A stretch of 64,000 nt of DNA. It comes from Massilia kyonggiensis (GTDB lineage Bacteria; Pseudomonadota; Gammaproteobacteria; Burkholderiales; Burkholderiaceae_D). The notes under the pieces were generated by a model. That model made no database searches. It saw nothing but the letters and a program-made list of their open reading frames with translations, and was not told the origin of the DNA. How positions within the stretch are numbered: position 1 is the first letter of the stretch; every line of letters begins with the position of its first letter. The stretch covers positions 434,001-498,000 of the forward strand of contig NZ_JANUGY010000001.1 in NCBI RefSeq assembly GCF_024756235.1. The letters run 5' to 3'. This document shows positions 56,118 through 64,000 of this stretch, piece by piece. A program made the position numbers and the translations under genes.

Positions 56118-56912
56118 TCAACCCCGCGCCCGCCACTCCGCCAGGTAATGCTGCGGCGTCTTGCCGAGCAGCTTGCGGAACATGCTCGTGAACGCGCTCG
56201 GGCTCGCATAGCCGAGCGCCTGCGCGATCCTGCCCACGCTCTCGCCGCGCGCCAGCATCTCGAACGCATGCGCCAGGTGCACCTGCTGCACCCACTGGCG
56301 GTAGTGCAGGCCCGTCTCGCGGGGAAACAGCCGGATCAGCGTGCGCGCGCTGGCGCCCGCGTCGAGGGCATGGTCGTCGAGCCGGCGCTGGCTGGCGGGA
56401 TGCGCCATGATGTCCGCGCACAAGGCTTGCAGGCGGCGGTCGCGCGGCCACGGGACGGCGATCGGCACCGTCTCCATCGCTCCAAGTTCCGACAGGATCA
56501 GCCGCGCCAGCGCCTCGCCGCGCCCGCCGGGCGGATAGTCGACGGGCTCCGCGGACAGCGCCAAAATCAGCTCGCGCAGCAGCGGACTCACTTCCAGCAC
56601 CTTGCAGCCGTCGACGAGGCCGCCCGCCGCGTCCTGCTCGATGTACAAGGTGCGCATGTTGACGCGGCTGAGCATGGTCAGCTCGTGCACGATGCCGGGC
56701 GCGATGAGGAGTGCGCGGCGCGGCGGGATGATCCACACGCCCAGTTCCGTGCGCACCCGCATCACGCCTTCGCTGGCGTACAGCAGCTGCACCCACGGGT
56801 GGCTGTGGGCTTCGACCAGTTCGCCGTGCTGCACTTCGGACGGCACGGCCGTCACGCTGCGCGGCAGCTTGCGGAATTTCTGGCGGTAGCGGGGAGATGG
56901 CGCGATTGTCAC
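56118..56912 (-). CDS. AraC-family transcriptional regulator
   Basis: A GTG at 56912 gives 264 residues, the usual AraC length; no ATG is available in a suitable position. The N-terminal cupin part (VEAHSHPWVQLLYASEGVMRV, IIPPRRALLIAPGIVHEL) would bind a small ligand. The C-terminal pair of helix-turn-helix units is intact (LDDHALDAGASARTLIRLFPRETGLHYRQW, VGRIAQALGYASPSAFTSMFRKLLGKTPQHY). It is divergent from the MFS exporter gene (75 bases apart), so it probably regulates that gene. Confidence 0.88.
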   Translation of the reverse strand: MTIAPSPRYRQKFRKLPRSVTAVPSEVQHGELVEAHSHPWVQLLYASEGVMRVRTELGVWIIPPRRALLIAPGIVHELTMLSRVNMRTLYIEQDAAGGLVDGCKVLEVSPLLRELILALSAEPVDYPPGGRGEALARLILSELGAMETVPIAVPWPRDRRLQALCADIMAHPASQRRLDDHALDAGASARTLIRLFPRETGLHYRQWVQQVHLAHAFEMLARGESVGRIAQALGYASPSAFTSMFRKLLGKTPQHYLAEWRARG

Positions 56913-56987
56913 TTGGGCGACGAAAGATGGAATATACGTTCGAATCGACAATATTACACTGGCCTGCCATTCCCATCGAAAATCATC

Positions 56988-58199
56988 ATGACCACGCCCA
57001 CCTCGCCTTCCGTCACGGCGTCCGGGCCGGCCAGCGCCGCGCCCGGGACCGTCCTCCAGATCCTGTTTTCCGTCGCCTTCGTGCACCTGCTGAACGATTG
57101 CGTGCAGGCCGTGCTGCCATCGATCTACCCGCTCCTGAAAGAGCAGTTCGCGCTCAGCTTCACGCAGGTGGGCCTGATCACGCTGACGTTCCAGTGCACC
57201 GCGTCGCTGCTGCAGCCGTGGATCGGCCTCTACACCGACAAGCGCCCGATCCCGTTCCTGCTGCCGGCCGGGATGTGCGTGACGCTGGCCGGCGTCGCGC
57301 TGCTGGCCGTCGCCGGCACCTTCCCGATGCTGTTGCTGGCCGCGGGCATGATCGGCATCGGCTCGTCGACCTTCCATCCGGAGGCCTCGCGCGTGGCGCG
57401 GCTCGCGTCGGGCGGGCGCTTCGGCTTCGCGCAGTCGCTGTTCCAGGTCGGCGGCAACCTCGGCTCCGCATTCGGTCCGCTGCTGGCCGCCGCCATCATC
57501 GTGGGCCGCGGCCAGGGTCGCATCGCGTGGTTCATGCTGTTCATCCTCGTTGCCGTGATCGTGCTCGTGGGCGTCTCCCGCTGGTACGGCAGCCACCTCA
57601 AGACGATGACGCGCAAGGCCGCCGCGCACGCGGGTCCGGCGCTGCCCCGCGCGACCGTCGTGCGCGCGCTGGCCGTACTGGCCATGCTCGTGTTCTCGAA
57701 ATACGTGTACATGGCCAGCCTGTCGAGCTATTACACGTTCTACCTGATCGAGAAATTCCACGTCCCCGTCGGCACTGCGCAGCTGTACCTGTTCGTGTTC
57801 CTCGCGGCCGTCGCGGCGGGCACGTTCGCGGGCGGCCCGATCGGCGACCGCATCGGCCGCAAGCGCGTGATCTGGGTGTCGATCCTCGGCGCCGCGCCGT
57901 TCACGCTGGCGCTGCCGTATGCGGACCTGTTCTGGACCGGCGTGCTGTCCGTCGTGATCGGGCTCGTGATGTCGTCCGCGTTTTCCGCGATCGTCGTGTT
58001 CGCGCAGGAGCTCGTGCCGGGCAAGGTCGGCATGATTGCGGGGATCTTCTTTGGATTGATGTTCGGCGTCAGCGGGATCGGCGCCGCGGCCATGGGGCAC
58101 CTGGCCGACGTATCCGGTATCGAGACGGTGTATCGGCTGGCGTCGTTCCTGCCGCTGCTGGGGATTCTCGCGGCATTCCTGCCGCGGATGAAATCGTAG
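56988..58199 (+). CDS. MFS exporter, fosmidomycin-resistance (Fsr) type
   Basis: The ATG at 56988 gives 403 residues, close to E. coli Fsr (406). Twelve hydrophobic segments. Typical pieces are HLLNDCVQAVLPSIYPLLKEQF, STFHPEASRVARLASGGRFGFAQSLFQVGGNLGSAFGP and the cytosolic loop GDRIGRKRVIWVS. It should export antibiotics or toxic metabolites; the true substrate is not known. The stop codon TAG lies in the palindrome shared with the glucokinase-HexR gene. Control by the divergent AraC is inferred. Confidence 0.88.
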   Translation: MTTPTSPSVTASGPASAAPGTVLQILFSVAFVHLLNDCVQAVLPSIYPLLKEQFALSFTQVGLITLTFQCTASLLQPWIGLYTDKRPIPFLLPAGMCVTLAGVALLAVAGTFPMLLLAAGMIGIGSSTFHPEASRVARLASGGRFGFAQSLFQVGGNLGSAFGPLLAAAIIVGRGQGRIAWFMLFILVAVIVLVGVSRWYGSHLKTMTRKAAAHAGPALPRATVVRALAVLAMLVFSKYVYMASLSSYYTFYLIEKFHVPVGTAQLYLFVFLAAVAAGTFAGGPIGDRIGRKRVIWVSILGAAPFTLALPYADLFWTGVLSVVIGLVMSSAFSAIVVFAQELVPGKVGMIAGIFFGLMFGVSGIGAAAMGHLADVSGIETVYRLASFLPLLGILAAFLPRMKS

Positions 58200-58227
58200 G
58201 GCGGACGGCGCCGCCGTCCACCCTACG
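58195..58227. repeat. Palindrome supplying the stop codons of two convergent genes
   Basis: Inverted repeat CGTAGGG-C-GGACGGCG / CGCCGTCC-A-CCCTACG with a 1-base centre. It contains the TAG of the MFS gene (58197-58199) and, on the other strand, the TAG of the glucokinase-HexR gene (58223-58225). It resembles the widespread GTAGGGTGGGC-type intergenic palindromes and may work as a two-way terminator or REP-like element. Confidence 0.6.
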
Positions 58228-60085
58228 AATCGAGGTGGGAGATCAGCGCCCTGCGCCCTTCCCCTTCACCCTCCACCGCCGCAGGTGGCAGCGCCCGCGC
58301 ATGGTGCACGTCGACGGAGATGCCGACGGCCATGATGTCGATGAGGAGCAGCTGCAGGATCCGCGAAATCATCGCGAGGAAGTGCGTGCTGTCCTCCGCG
58401 TGGTCCACGGCCAGCAGCACGTCCGCGCGGCGCGCGAGCGGCGACTGGCTGTTGCAGATCGCGATGACGTCGGCACCGGCCGCACGTGCCGCATCCACGG
58501 CCGACAGCAGGTCCGGCAGGCGGCCCGAGTTCGAGATCGCGACGACCACGTCGCCGGGTCCCAGCAGCTCGGCCGCCAGCTTGAACAGGTGCGAGTCGCC
58601 GTACAGCGCCGTCGGGATGCGGAAGCGGAAGAACTTGTGCTGGCCGTCCAGCGCCACCACGCGCGAATTCCCCATCGCGTAGAACTCCACCCGCTTCGCG
58701 CGGCTCACCAGTTCGATCGCACGGTCGATGGCGCGCACGTCCAGCTGGTCGCGGAACTGCAGGATCGCCGAGATCGTGTTGTCGATGACCTTCGCCGACA
58801 GGTCGTGCGTGCTGTCGCTGCCGCGCACCTGGCTGTGGCGCACGGGGATCGAGCCCGTCAGGCTGCTCGCGAACTTCAGCTTGAAGTCGGCGAGGCCGAG
58901 GAAACCCAGCGAGCGGCAGAAGCGGATCACGGTCGGCTGGCTCACGTCCGCCAGCTTCGCGATGCCGGCGATCGGCTCGTTCAGCACGAGGCGCGGCTGT
59001 TCCAGCACGAGGGCCGCCACGCGCTGCTCGGCCGGTGTCAGTTCCGGGCGCAGCTTGTGGATGCGGTCCATCAGCGTGTTGCCGCCGCTGCGGCCGCGCA
59101 GGTGTTCCGACAGGATGTTCGCGACACCGTCGAACGCCACGTGCGGCGTCGAGATCACGTACGTCGGGATGTCGGACAGGTAGCTGGAAAAACGCCCCTT
59201 CGCTTCGAAGCGCGTGCGGAACGGCGACGTCCTGAACCACTCGCCCAGGCGCGGCACGATCCCGCCGCCGATGAAGATGCCGCCGAATGCGCCGAGCGTC
59301 ACCGCCAGGTTCGCCGCGGCGCCGCCCAGCATGCCACAAAAGCATTCCAGCACTTCGAGGCACAGCGGATCGTGGTCGTCGAGCGCGCCGGCGATGATCT
59401 CGGCGGACGTGCGCGCGGGCGCCTCCACCTTGTTACGCTCGGCGAGCGCGCGATGGATGATCTCCATGCCGGGGCCGGAGATCAGGCGTTCGTTCGACAC
59501 GTGGCTCCATTCGCGCCACGCGGTCTGCAGGATCGCGAACTCGCGCTCGTCGCTGGGTGCGAAGTTGACGTGGCCGCCCTCGCTGCCGAGCGTAACGAAG
59601 CCGTCGACGGTCGGAATGCCGCCCGAGACGCCCAGGCCCGTGCCCGGTCCGAGCACGCCCAGCACGGCGCCCGGCACGGGTTTGCCGGGGCCCACCTGCA
59701 TCAGGTCCGATTCCTTCAGGCCCGGGATCGCCATCGCCAGCGCCGTGAAGTCGTTCACGATCAATAACGTGTCCAGCCCGAGTTCGCGGCGCACGGCGTC
59801 CGTGGAGAATTCCCACGGACGGTTCGTCATGCGCACGTAGTCGCCGTCGACGGGGTTCGCGAGCGCGAGCGCGACGTGGTGCAGGCGCGTGTCCGCGTGT
59901 TCGGCGAGGTAGAAACGCAGCATCGGGACGATGCCCGAGTAGTCGTCGCACTTCAGCACGCGCACCGAGCGATAGGTGCCGGGCGCGGTCTGCAGCGCGA
60001 AGCGCGCATGCGTCGCGCCGATGTCGGCCAGGAGGCGCGGGCCGTCGGCGAACGCGGTGCGGGTATTGTCTGGTTGCTCTTCCAT
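58223..60085 (-). CDS. Glucokinase-HexR fusion (bifunctional glucokinase/RpiR-family regulator)
   Basis: This 620-residue fusion starts with the glucokinase part (about 1-340: LLADIGATHARFAL phosphate loop, NDFTALAMAIPGL, GPGTGLGVSGGI, LGSEGGHVNFAP). The RpiR-type helix-turn-helix follows (about 345-420: ELTPAEQRVAALVLEQP, IAKLADVSQPTVIRFCRSLGF), and then a SIS sugar-phosphate domain (about 460-600: VEFYAMGNSRVVA, VAISNSGRLPDLLS). It phosphorylates glucose and should repress glucose-catabolic genes until the SIS domain binds a sugar phosphate such as KDPG. This fusion is known from Burkholderiales. The start overlaps the alpha-glucosidase stop (TAATG), so expression is coupled. Confidence 0.93.
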   Translation of the reverse strand: MEEQPDNTRTAFADGPRLLADIGATHARFALQTAPGTYRSVRVLKCDDYSGIVPMLRFYLAEHADTRLHHVALALANPVDGDYVRMTNRPWEFSTDAVRRELGLDTLLIVNDFTALAMAIPGLKESDLMQVGPGKPVPGAVLGVLGPGTGLGVSGGIPTVDGFVTLGSEGGHVNFAPSDEREFAILQTAWREWSHVSNERLISGPGMEIIHRALAERNKVEAPARTSAEIIAGALDDHDPLCLEVLECFCGMLGGAAANLAVTLGAFGGIFIGGGIVPRLGEWFRTSPFRTRFEAKGRFSSYLSDIPTYVISTPHVAFDGVANILSEHLRGRSGGNTLMDRIHKLRPELTPAEQRVAALVLEQPRLVLNEPIAGIAKLADVSQPTVIRFCRSLGFLGLADFKLKFASSLTGSIPVRHSQVRGSDSTHDLSAKVIDNTISAILQFRDQLDVRAIDRAIELVSRAKRVEFYAMGNSRVVALDGQHKFFRFRIPTALYGDSHLFKLAAELLGPGDVVVAISNSGRLPDLLSAVDAARAAGADVIAICNSQSPLARRADVLLAVDHAEDSTHFLAMISRILQLLLIDIMAVGISVDVHHARALPPAAVEGEGEGRRALISHLDS

Positions 60086-61713
60086 TATGCGATTGTACCG
60101 AACCAGCCGCCGTACGGCGGCAGCGTGACGGTCGTGCCGTTCACGTCGCCGGACAGGCCGTGGCCGTCGAGCTTCCTGGCGCCGGCCGCTTCCGGCCAGT
60201 CGAAGGTCAAGGGGGCGTTGGTCACGTTGAACACGGCCAGCACGGACGGGAAGCCTGCCTCGTCGCGGCGGAGCGCCAGCGCCTGTTCCGGCACGTCGAA
60301 GAACACGATCTCGCCGCGCGTCAGCTGCGGCAGGCCGCGGCGCCATTTAATGATGTTGCGCGCGAAGTTCAGCGGCGATTGCGGATCCTTGGCCTGGCCT
60401 GCCTCGGCCAGGCACACGTGCTCCGGCGGCACGGGCAGCCACGGTTTGCCGGTGGTGAAGCCGGCGTTCGGTGCGTCGCTCGTCCACGGCATCGGCGTGC
60501 GGCAGCCGTCGCGGCCCTTGAACTCGGGCCAGAACGTGATGCCGTACGGGTCCTGCAGCAGTTCGTACGGGACGTCCGCTTCCGGCAGCGCCAGCTCGTC
60601 GCCCTGGTACAGGCACGGCGTGCCTTTCAGCGACAGCTGCAGCGCCAGCACGAGTTTCGACAACGCAGGCGTCCACTCGCCTGCCGACCAGCGCGTGGCG
60701 ACGCGGATCGAGTCGTGGTTACCGACCGACCACGATGCCCAGCCATCCTTCACGCGCGCATTGAATTCCTCGACCTGGCGGCGGATGTGGCGGCTGGAGA
60801 ACTGCGGCGTCAGCAGGTTGAAGCTGTAGGCCATGTGCAGCTTGTCGCCGCCCGACGTGTAGTCGGCCATCACGGCCAGCGAATCGTCCGCGCCCACTTC
60901 GCCGATCGCGACGGCGCCGTATTCGTCCAGCAGCTTGCGCAGCCTTTGCAGGAACGCGATGTTCTCGGGCTGCGTCTTGTCGTGGATGTGCGCCTGCATG
61001 CCGTACGGGTTCACGTCGGTCACGGTCGACGTGTCGCGTACGAGCGCCGGCGGATTGCTCTTGAGCGTACGGTCGTGGAAGTGGAAGTTGCAGGCGTCCA
61101 TGCGCACGCCGTCGACGCCGCGCTCGAGCCAGAAACGCAGCGAATCCAGGTGCGCCTGCTGCACGGCCGGATTATGGAAATTCACCTGCGGCTGGTTCAC
61201 GAGGAAGTTATGCATGTAGTACTGCTTGCGGCGGCTGTCCCACTGCCACGCCGGGCCGCCGAACACGGACAACCAGTTGTTGGGCGGGTTGCCGTCCGGG
61301 AGAGGATCGGACCACACGTACCAGTCTGCCTTCGGATTGTCGCGGCTCGAACGGCTCTCGACGAACCACGGGTGGTTCTCGGCCGTGTGCGCCATCACCT
61401 GGTCGATCATGATCTTGAGGCCCAGGCTGTGTGCCTTCGCGACGAGCGCGTCGAAATCCGCGAGGGTGCCGAACAGCGGGTCGACGTCGCAGTAGTCCGC
61501 GATGTCGTAGCCGAAGTCCTTCATCGGCGACTTGAAGAACGGCGACAGCCAGACGATGTCCACGCCCAGGCTGGCGATGTAATCCAGCTTGGCGGTGATG
61601 CCCGGCAGGTCGCCCACGCCATCGCCGTTCGTGTCGAGATAGCTGCGCGGGTAGACCTGGTAGATGATGGCTTCGCGCCACCACGGATTCTTGTCGTGCG
61701 AGGAAGTGGTCAT
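60085..61713 (-). CDS. GH13 alpha-glucosidase (oligo-1,6-/alpha-1,4-glucosidase type)
   Basis: This 542-residue cytosolic enzyme lacks a signal peptide. The GH13 conserved regions are visible: DQVMAHT (region I; the usual N is replaced by A), GVRMDACNF with the nucleophile Asp (region II), AIGEVG with the acid Glu (region III) and SVGNHDS (region IV). The N-terminus WWREAIIYQVYPRSY is typical of the alpha-glucosidase/trehalose-6-P hydrolase branch, which releases glucose from malto- or isomalto-oligosaccharides. It is cotranscribed with the downstream glucokinase fusion and divergent from pullulanase. Confidence 0.92.
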   Translation of the reverse strand: MTTSSHDKNPWWREAIIYQVYPRSYLDTNGDGVGDLPGITAKLDYIASLGVDIVWLSPFFKSPMKDFGYDIADYCDVDPLFGTLADFDALVAKAHSLGLKIMIDQVMAHTAENHPWFVESRSSRDNPKADWYVWSDPLPDGNPPNNWLSVFGGPAWQWDSRRKQYYMHNFLVNQPQVNFHNPAVQQAHLDSLRFWLERGVDGVRMDACNFHFHDRTLKSNPPALVRDTSTVTDVNPYGMQAHIHDKTQPENIAFLQRLRKLLDEYGAVAIGEVGADDSLAVMADYTSGGDKLHMAYSFNLLTPQFSSRHIRRQVEEFNARVKDGWASWSVGNHDSIRVATRWSAGEWTPALSKLVLALQLSLKGTPCLYQGDELALPEADVPYELLQDPYGITFWPEFKGRDGCRTPMPWTSDAPNAGFTTGKPWLPVPPEHVCLAEAGQAKDPQSPLNFARNIIKWRRGLPQLTRGEIVFFDVPEQALALRRDEAGFPSVLAVFNVTNAPLTFDWPEAAGARKLDGHGLSGDVNGTTVTLPPYGGWFGTIA

Positions 61714-61912
61714 GCGGTGTCTCTCCAGTGATTTTTACGCAATATACAGGATGAAATCCGCAATGACAATCCGCTCAAAAATCTCGTAAAACAGTAAATA
61801 TCCATTTAAATCATTGACTTACGTATTTTCATACGGAACGAACCTCATCCGATCGGTAGTCAAACTACATCAAAGAGTGTTAACCTGTCGCGTCGACAAA
61901 ACACCAGCCACC
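61714..61912. promoter_or_regulatory. Divergent promoter region of the alpha-glucan genes
   Basis: This AT-rich region serves the alpha-glucosidase (left) and pullulanase (right). A perfect GTAGT-CAA-ACTAC repeat is at 61856-61868. A TTGACT -35-like hexamer (61814-61819) has no clear -10 partner. The repeat could be an operator of a maltose-type LacI regulator; it does not match the known TTGT-N7/8-ACAA HexR site. Regulation is inferred. Confidence 0.45.
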
Positions 61913-64000
61913 ATGACCCGAACGACTCTCCGCGCCGCCGGCGCCCTGCTCTCCAGCCTGGCCGCCACCGGCGTCCACGCCGCCATCGGACCCGACGCCT
62001 GCGACAGCAAGACCTTCCAGACCGTCCTGCACCCGGCCGCCGCGCATTACGACGCGCGCGCCGTCTGGCTCGACGGCCGGACGATTCAGTGGCCGGGCAA
62101 TGCGCCCGCCGGCACCGTAACGCTGTATCACTCGGCACGCGGCGCGGTCGCGGCGCCGAAGGGCGGAAAGGTGACGGGGGCGGACGGCGCGCTCCGTCTC
62201 GACCCGTTCTCCGGTCCCGTGCCGCAAGGTTTTAGCTACCTGTCCCCTGGCCCCGTGCTGCGCGTGGGCGACGCGGACGCTCCCCGCATGGCCGACCTGC
62301 ACCGCGGCCAGCTGGTGCTCGTACGCGAGGATGCCGAGGGCCGCGTGCTGGACGCCACGCGCATCCAGGCAGCCGGTGCGCTGGACGACCTGTACGCGGC
62401 GGCGGCCGACCTGCCGCCACTGGGCGTGGACGTCGGCGGCGGCCGCACGCGCTTCGCGGTGTGGGCACCGACCGCGCAGCAGGCGGCCGTCTGCGTCTAC
62501 GACGGCGGCACGGGCGGCGTGCGTGCTGTCTACCAGCTGGAGTTCGATCGCCGCACGGGCGCGTGGCGCGCCGCGCTGCCGGGCGATTTGACCGGCAAGT
62601 ACTACAAGTACGCGGTCGACGTGCCGGTCGATGCGGGCATCGTGCGCAACCTCGTCACCGATCCGTATTCGATCGGCCTGACGACGGATTCGAAGCGCAG
62701 CTATATCGCGCGGCTCGATTCCCCGCGCCTGAAACCGGCCGGCTGGGACACGACACCCGTGCCGCAGACGGTGAAACACCAGACCGACATGGTGGTCTAC
62801 GAACTGCACGTGCGCGACTTTTCGCGCGACGACGCCAGCGTGCCGGCAGCCCACCGCGGCAAATACCTCGCGTTCACCGACACCGGTTCCAACGGCATGA
62901 AGCACCTCGCGGCGCTGGCGCACAGCGGCCTCACGGACATCCACCTGCTGCCCGTGTACGACATCGGCAGCGTGCCCGAGACGGCATGCGCGGTGCCGCA
63001 GCCGGCCGGCACGCCCGACGGCGACACGCAGCAGGCACTGGTCAAACGCACGGCGGAGACAGACTGCTTCAACTGGGGCTACGACCCGTTCCACTACAAC
63101 GCGCCGGAAGGCAGCTACGCGACCGATCCGGCCGACGGCGCGCGCCGCATCGTCGAATTCCGCCAGATGGTGCAAAGCCTGCACAGGACGGGCCTGCGCG
63201 TCGGCATGGACGTCGTCTACAACCACACGTTCATCGCGGGGCAGAACGAAAAATCCGTCCTCGACCGCATCGTGCCCGACTACTACCACCGCCTGAACGC
63301 GAGCGGCGCGATCGAACGGTCGACGTGCTGCGACAACACGGCGACGGAACACCGCATGATGGGCAAGCTGATGATCGATTCCGTCGCGCTGTGGGCGAAG
63401 GAGTACAAGATCGATTCGTTCCGCTTCGACCTGATGGGCCACCAGCCGCGCGCCGTGATGGAAGACCTGCAGCGAAAAGTGAATGCGATCGCCGGCCGCA
63501 ACGTCCAGCTGATCGGCGAAGGCTGGAACTTCGGCGAGGTGGCGGACGGCGCCCGCTTCGTGCAGGCGTCGCAGCTGTCGCTGAACGGCAGCGGCATCGG
63601 CACGTTCAACGACCGCCTGCGCGACGCCGTGCGCGGCGGCTCCGCGGGCGACTCGGGCGAGGCGATGTTCCGCCGCCAGGGCTGGATCAATGGCCTCGTC
63701 TACGATCCGAACGCGCAGGCGGGCACGCATCAAGCCGGCGACCTGTTGAAAGCCGCGGACCTCGTGCGCGCGGGACTCGCAGGGTCGATCCGTTCGTACC
63801 TGCTGCACACGTTCGACGACAGGACGGTGCCGCTGGAAGCCATCGACTACAACGGCCAGCCGGCCGGCTACGCGAGCGAGCCGGGCGAGGTCGTGAACTA
63901 TGTCGAGAACCACGACAACCAGACGCTATTCGACATCGACGTGTTCAAGCTTCCGCTGTCCACCATGGCGCAGGACCGGGCGCGCGTGCAGGTGCTGGGC
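61913..64000 (+). CDS. Exported pullulanase-type alpha-1,6-glucosidase, 3' truncated by window edge
   Basis: The frame runs open from the ATG at 61913 to the window end (696 codons), so the C-terminus is missing. A signal peptide (1-23, VHA-A) directs it out of the cytosol. A starch-binding-like N-terminal part and a CBM48-like domain (from about 170: VGGGRTRFAVWAPTAQQAAVCVYD) precede the GH13_13 barrel. Visible barrel motifs are the pullulanase signature FNWGYDP, region I MDVVYNHT, region II FRFDLMGH with the nucleophile Asp, region III IGEGW with the acid Glu and region IV VENHDN. It hydrolyses alpha-1,6 branches of pullulan, amylopectin or limit dextrins. The missing part probably holds the C-terminal beta domain. 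Confidence 0.92.
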   Translation, partial: MTRTTLRAAGALLSSLAATGVHAAIGPDACDSKTFQTVLHPAAAHYDARAVWLDGRTIQWPGNAPAGTVTLYHSARGAVAAPKGGKVTGADGALRLDPFSGPVPQGFSYLSPGPVLRVGDADAPRMADLHRGQLVLVREDAEGRVLDATRIQAAGALDDLYAAAADLPPLGVDVGGGRTRFAVWAPTAQQAAVCVYDGGTGGVRAVYQLEFDRRTGAWRAALPGDLTGKYYKYAVDVPVDAGIVRNLVTDPYSIGLTTDSKRSYIARLDSPRLKPAGWDTTPVPQTVKHQTDMVVYELHVRDFSRDDASVPAAHRGKYLAFTDTGSNGMKHLAALAHSGLTDIHLLPVYDIGSVPETACAVPQPAGTPDGDTQQALVKRTAETDCFNWGYDPFHYNAPEGSYATDPADGARRIVEFRQMVQSLHRTGLRVGMDVVYNHTFIAGQNEKSVLDRIVPDYYHRLNASGAIERSTCCDNTATEHRMMGKLMIDSVALWAKEYKIDSFRFDLMGHQPRAVMEDLQRKVNAIAGRNVQLIGEGWNFGEVADGARFVQASQLSLNGSGIGTFNDRLRDAVRGGSAGDSGEAMFRRQGWINGLVYDPNAQAGTHQAGDLLKAADLVRAGLAGSIRSYLLHTFDDRTVPLEAIDYNGQPAGYASEPGEVVNYVENHDNQTLFDIDVFKLPLSTMAQDRARVQVLG

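Noticed and set aside
61856..61868. HexR operator call for GTAGT-CAA-ACTAC
   Set aside because: The known HexR site is TTGT-N7/8-ACAA; this repeat is shorter and has a different half-site.

Overview
The window is GC-rich (roughly two thirds G+C) chromosomal DNA from a betaproteobacterium. It is most likely from the Oxalobacteraceae, of the Massilia/Telluria/Pseudoduganella kind. I infer this from a PEP-CTERM (exosortase-substrate) protein, a dihydrolipoyl dehydrogenase carrying its own lipoyl domain, a glucokinase-HexR fusion, the zapB-zapA-6S RNA-EVE block, a small Trp-rich protein next to ilvD, a CIRCE-controlled groESL, and paired GGGGTCAGAGCAC repeats. No tRNA, rRNA, CRISPR array, complete insertion sequence or prophage was seen. 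Two genes run off the window: aqpZ at the left end and a pullulanase at the right end.

Layout. 1-6.5 kb: aquaporin Z, an exported amidohydrolase, a PEP-CTERM protein, a beta-hydroxyacid dehydrogenase and a secreted modular polysaccharide lyase. 6.6-11.6 kb: DUF2339/DUF3999 envelope pair and a 2-TM ion channel. 11.7-13.1 kb: an orphan type VI secretion cassette (hcp, amidase effector, exported probable immunity protein). 13.2-21 kb: a tripartite RND efflux operon followed by its two-component system. 21-28.3 kb: a metalloprotease-like protein without its zinc motif, a second modular lyase paralogous to the first, an exported methyltransferase, an S41 peptidase and a secreted six-cysteine small protein. 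28.3-34.3 kb: the pyruvate dehydrogenase operon aceE-aceF-lpdA. 34.5-45.3 kb: housekeeping genes (folD, prlC, DUF4124-glutaredoxin, holC, a periplasmic binding protein, a cytochrome c, ilvD, a LysR regulator, lgt, EVE protein). 45.3-48.5 kb: 6S RNA, zapA, zapB and groESL. 48.5-56 kb: a UPF0158-like protein, a TonB receptor and serine hydrolase pair, a second serine hydrolase and two lipoproteins. 56-64 kb: an AraC regulator and MFS exporter pair, then an alpha-glucan block (glucokinase-HexR fusion, GH13 alpha-glucosidase, divergent exported pullulanase).

How the genes work together. The two secreted lyases, the TonB receptor with its serine hydrolase and the pullulanase/glucosidase/glucokinase block point to a soil or plant-associated degrader of extracellular polymers. 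In the starch block the pullulanase would debranch glucan outside the cytoplasm, the alpha-glucosidase would release glucose, and the fused glucokinase would phosphorylate it while the HexR half senses sugar phosphates.

The most unusual signal is non-coding. Both lyase genes are preceded, at nearly the same distance, by a leader with a hairpin whose bases covary between copies and a 44-nt core differing at one base. This looks like a cis-regulatory RNA, or possibly a protein-binding element, that I cannot assign to a known class. Other signals worth attention are four near-identical terminator hairpins around the lyase/peptidase region, a palindrome that supplies the stop codons of two convergent genes, and a probably leaderless zapB transcript.
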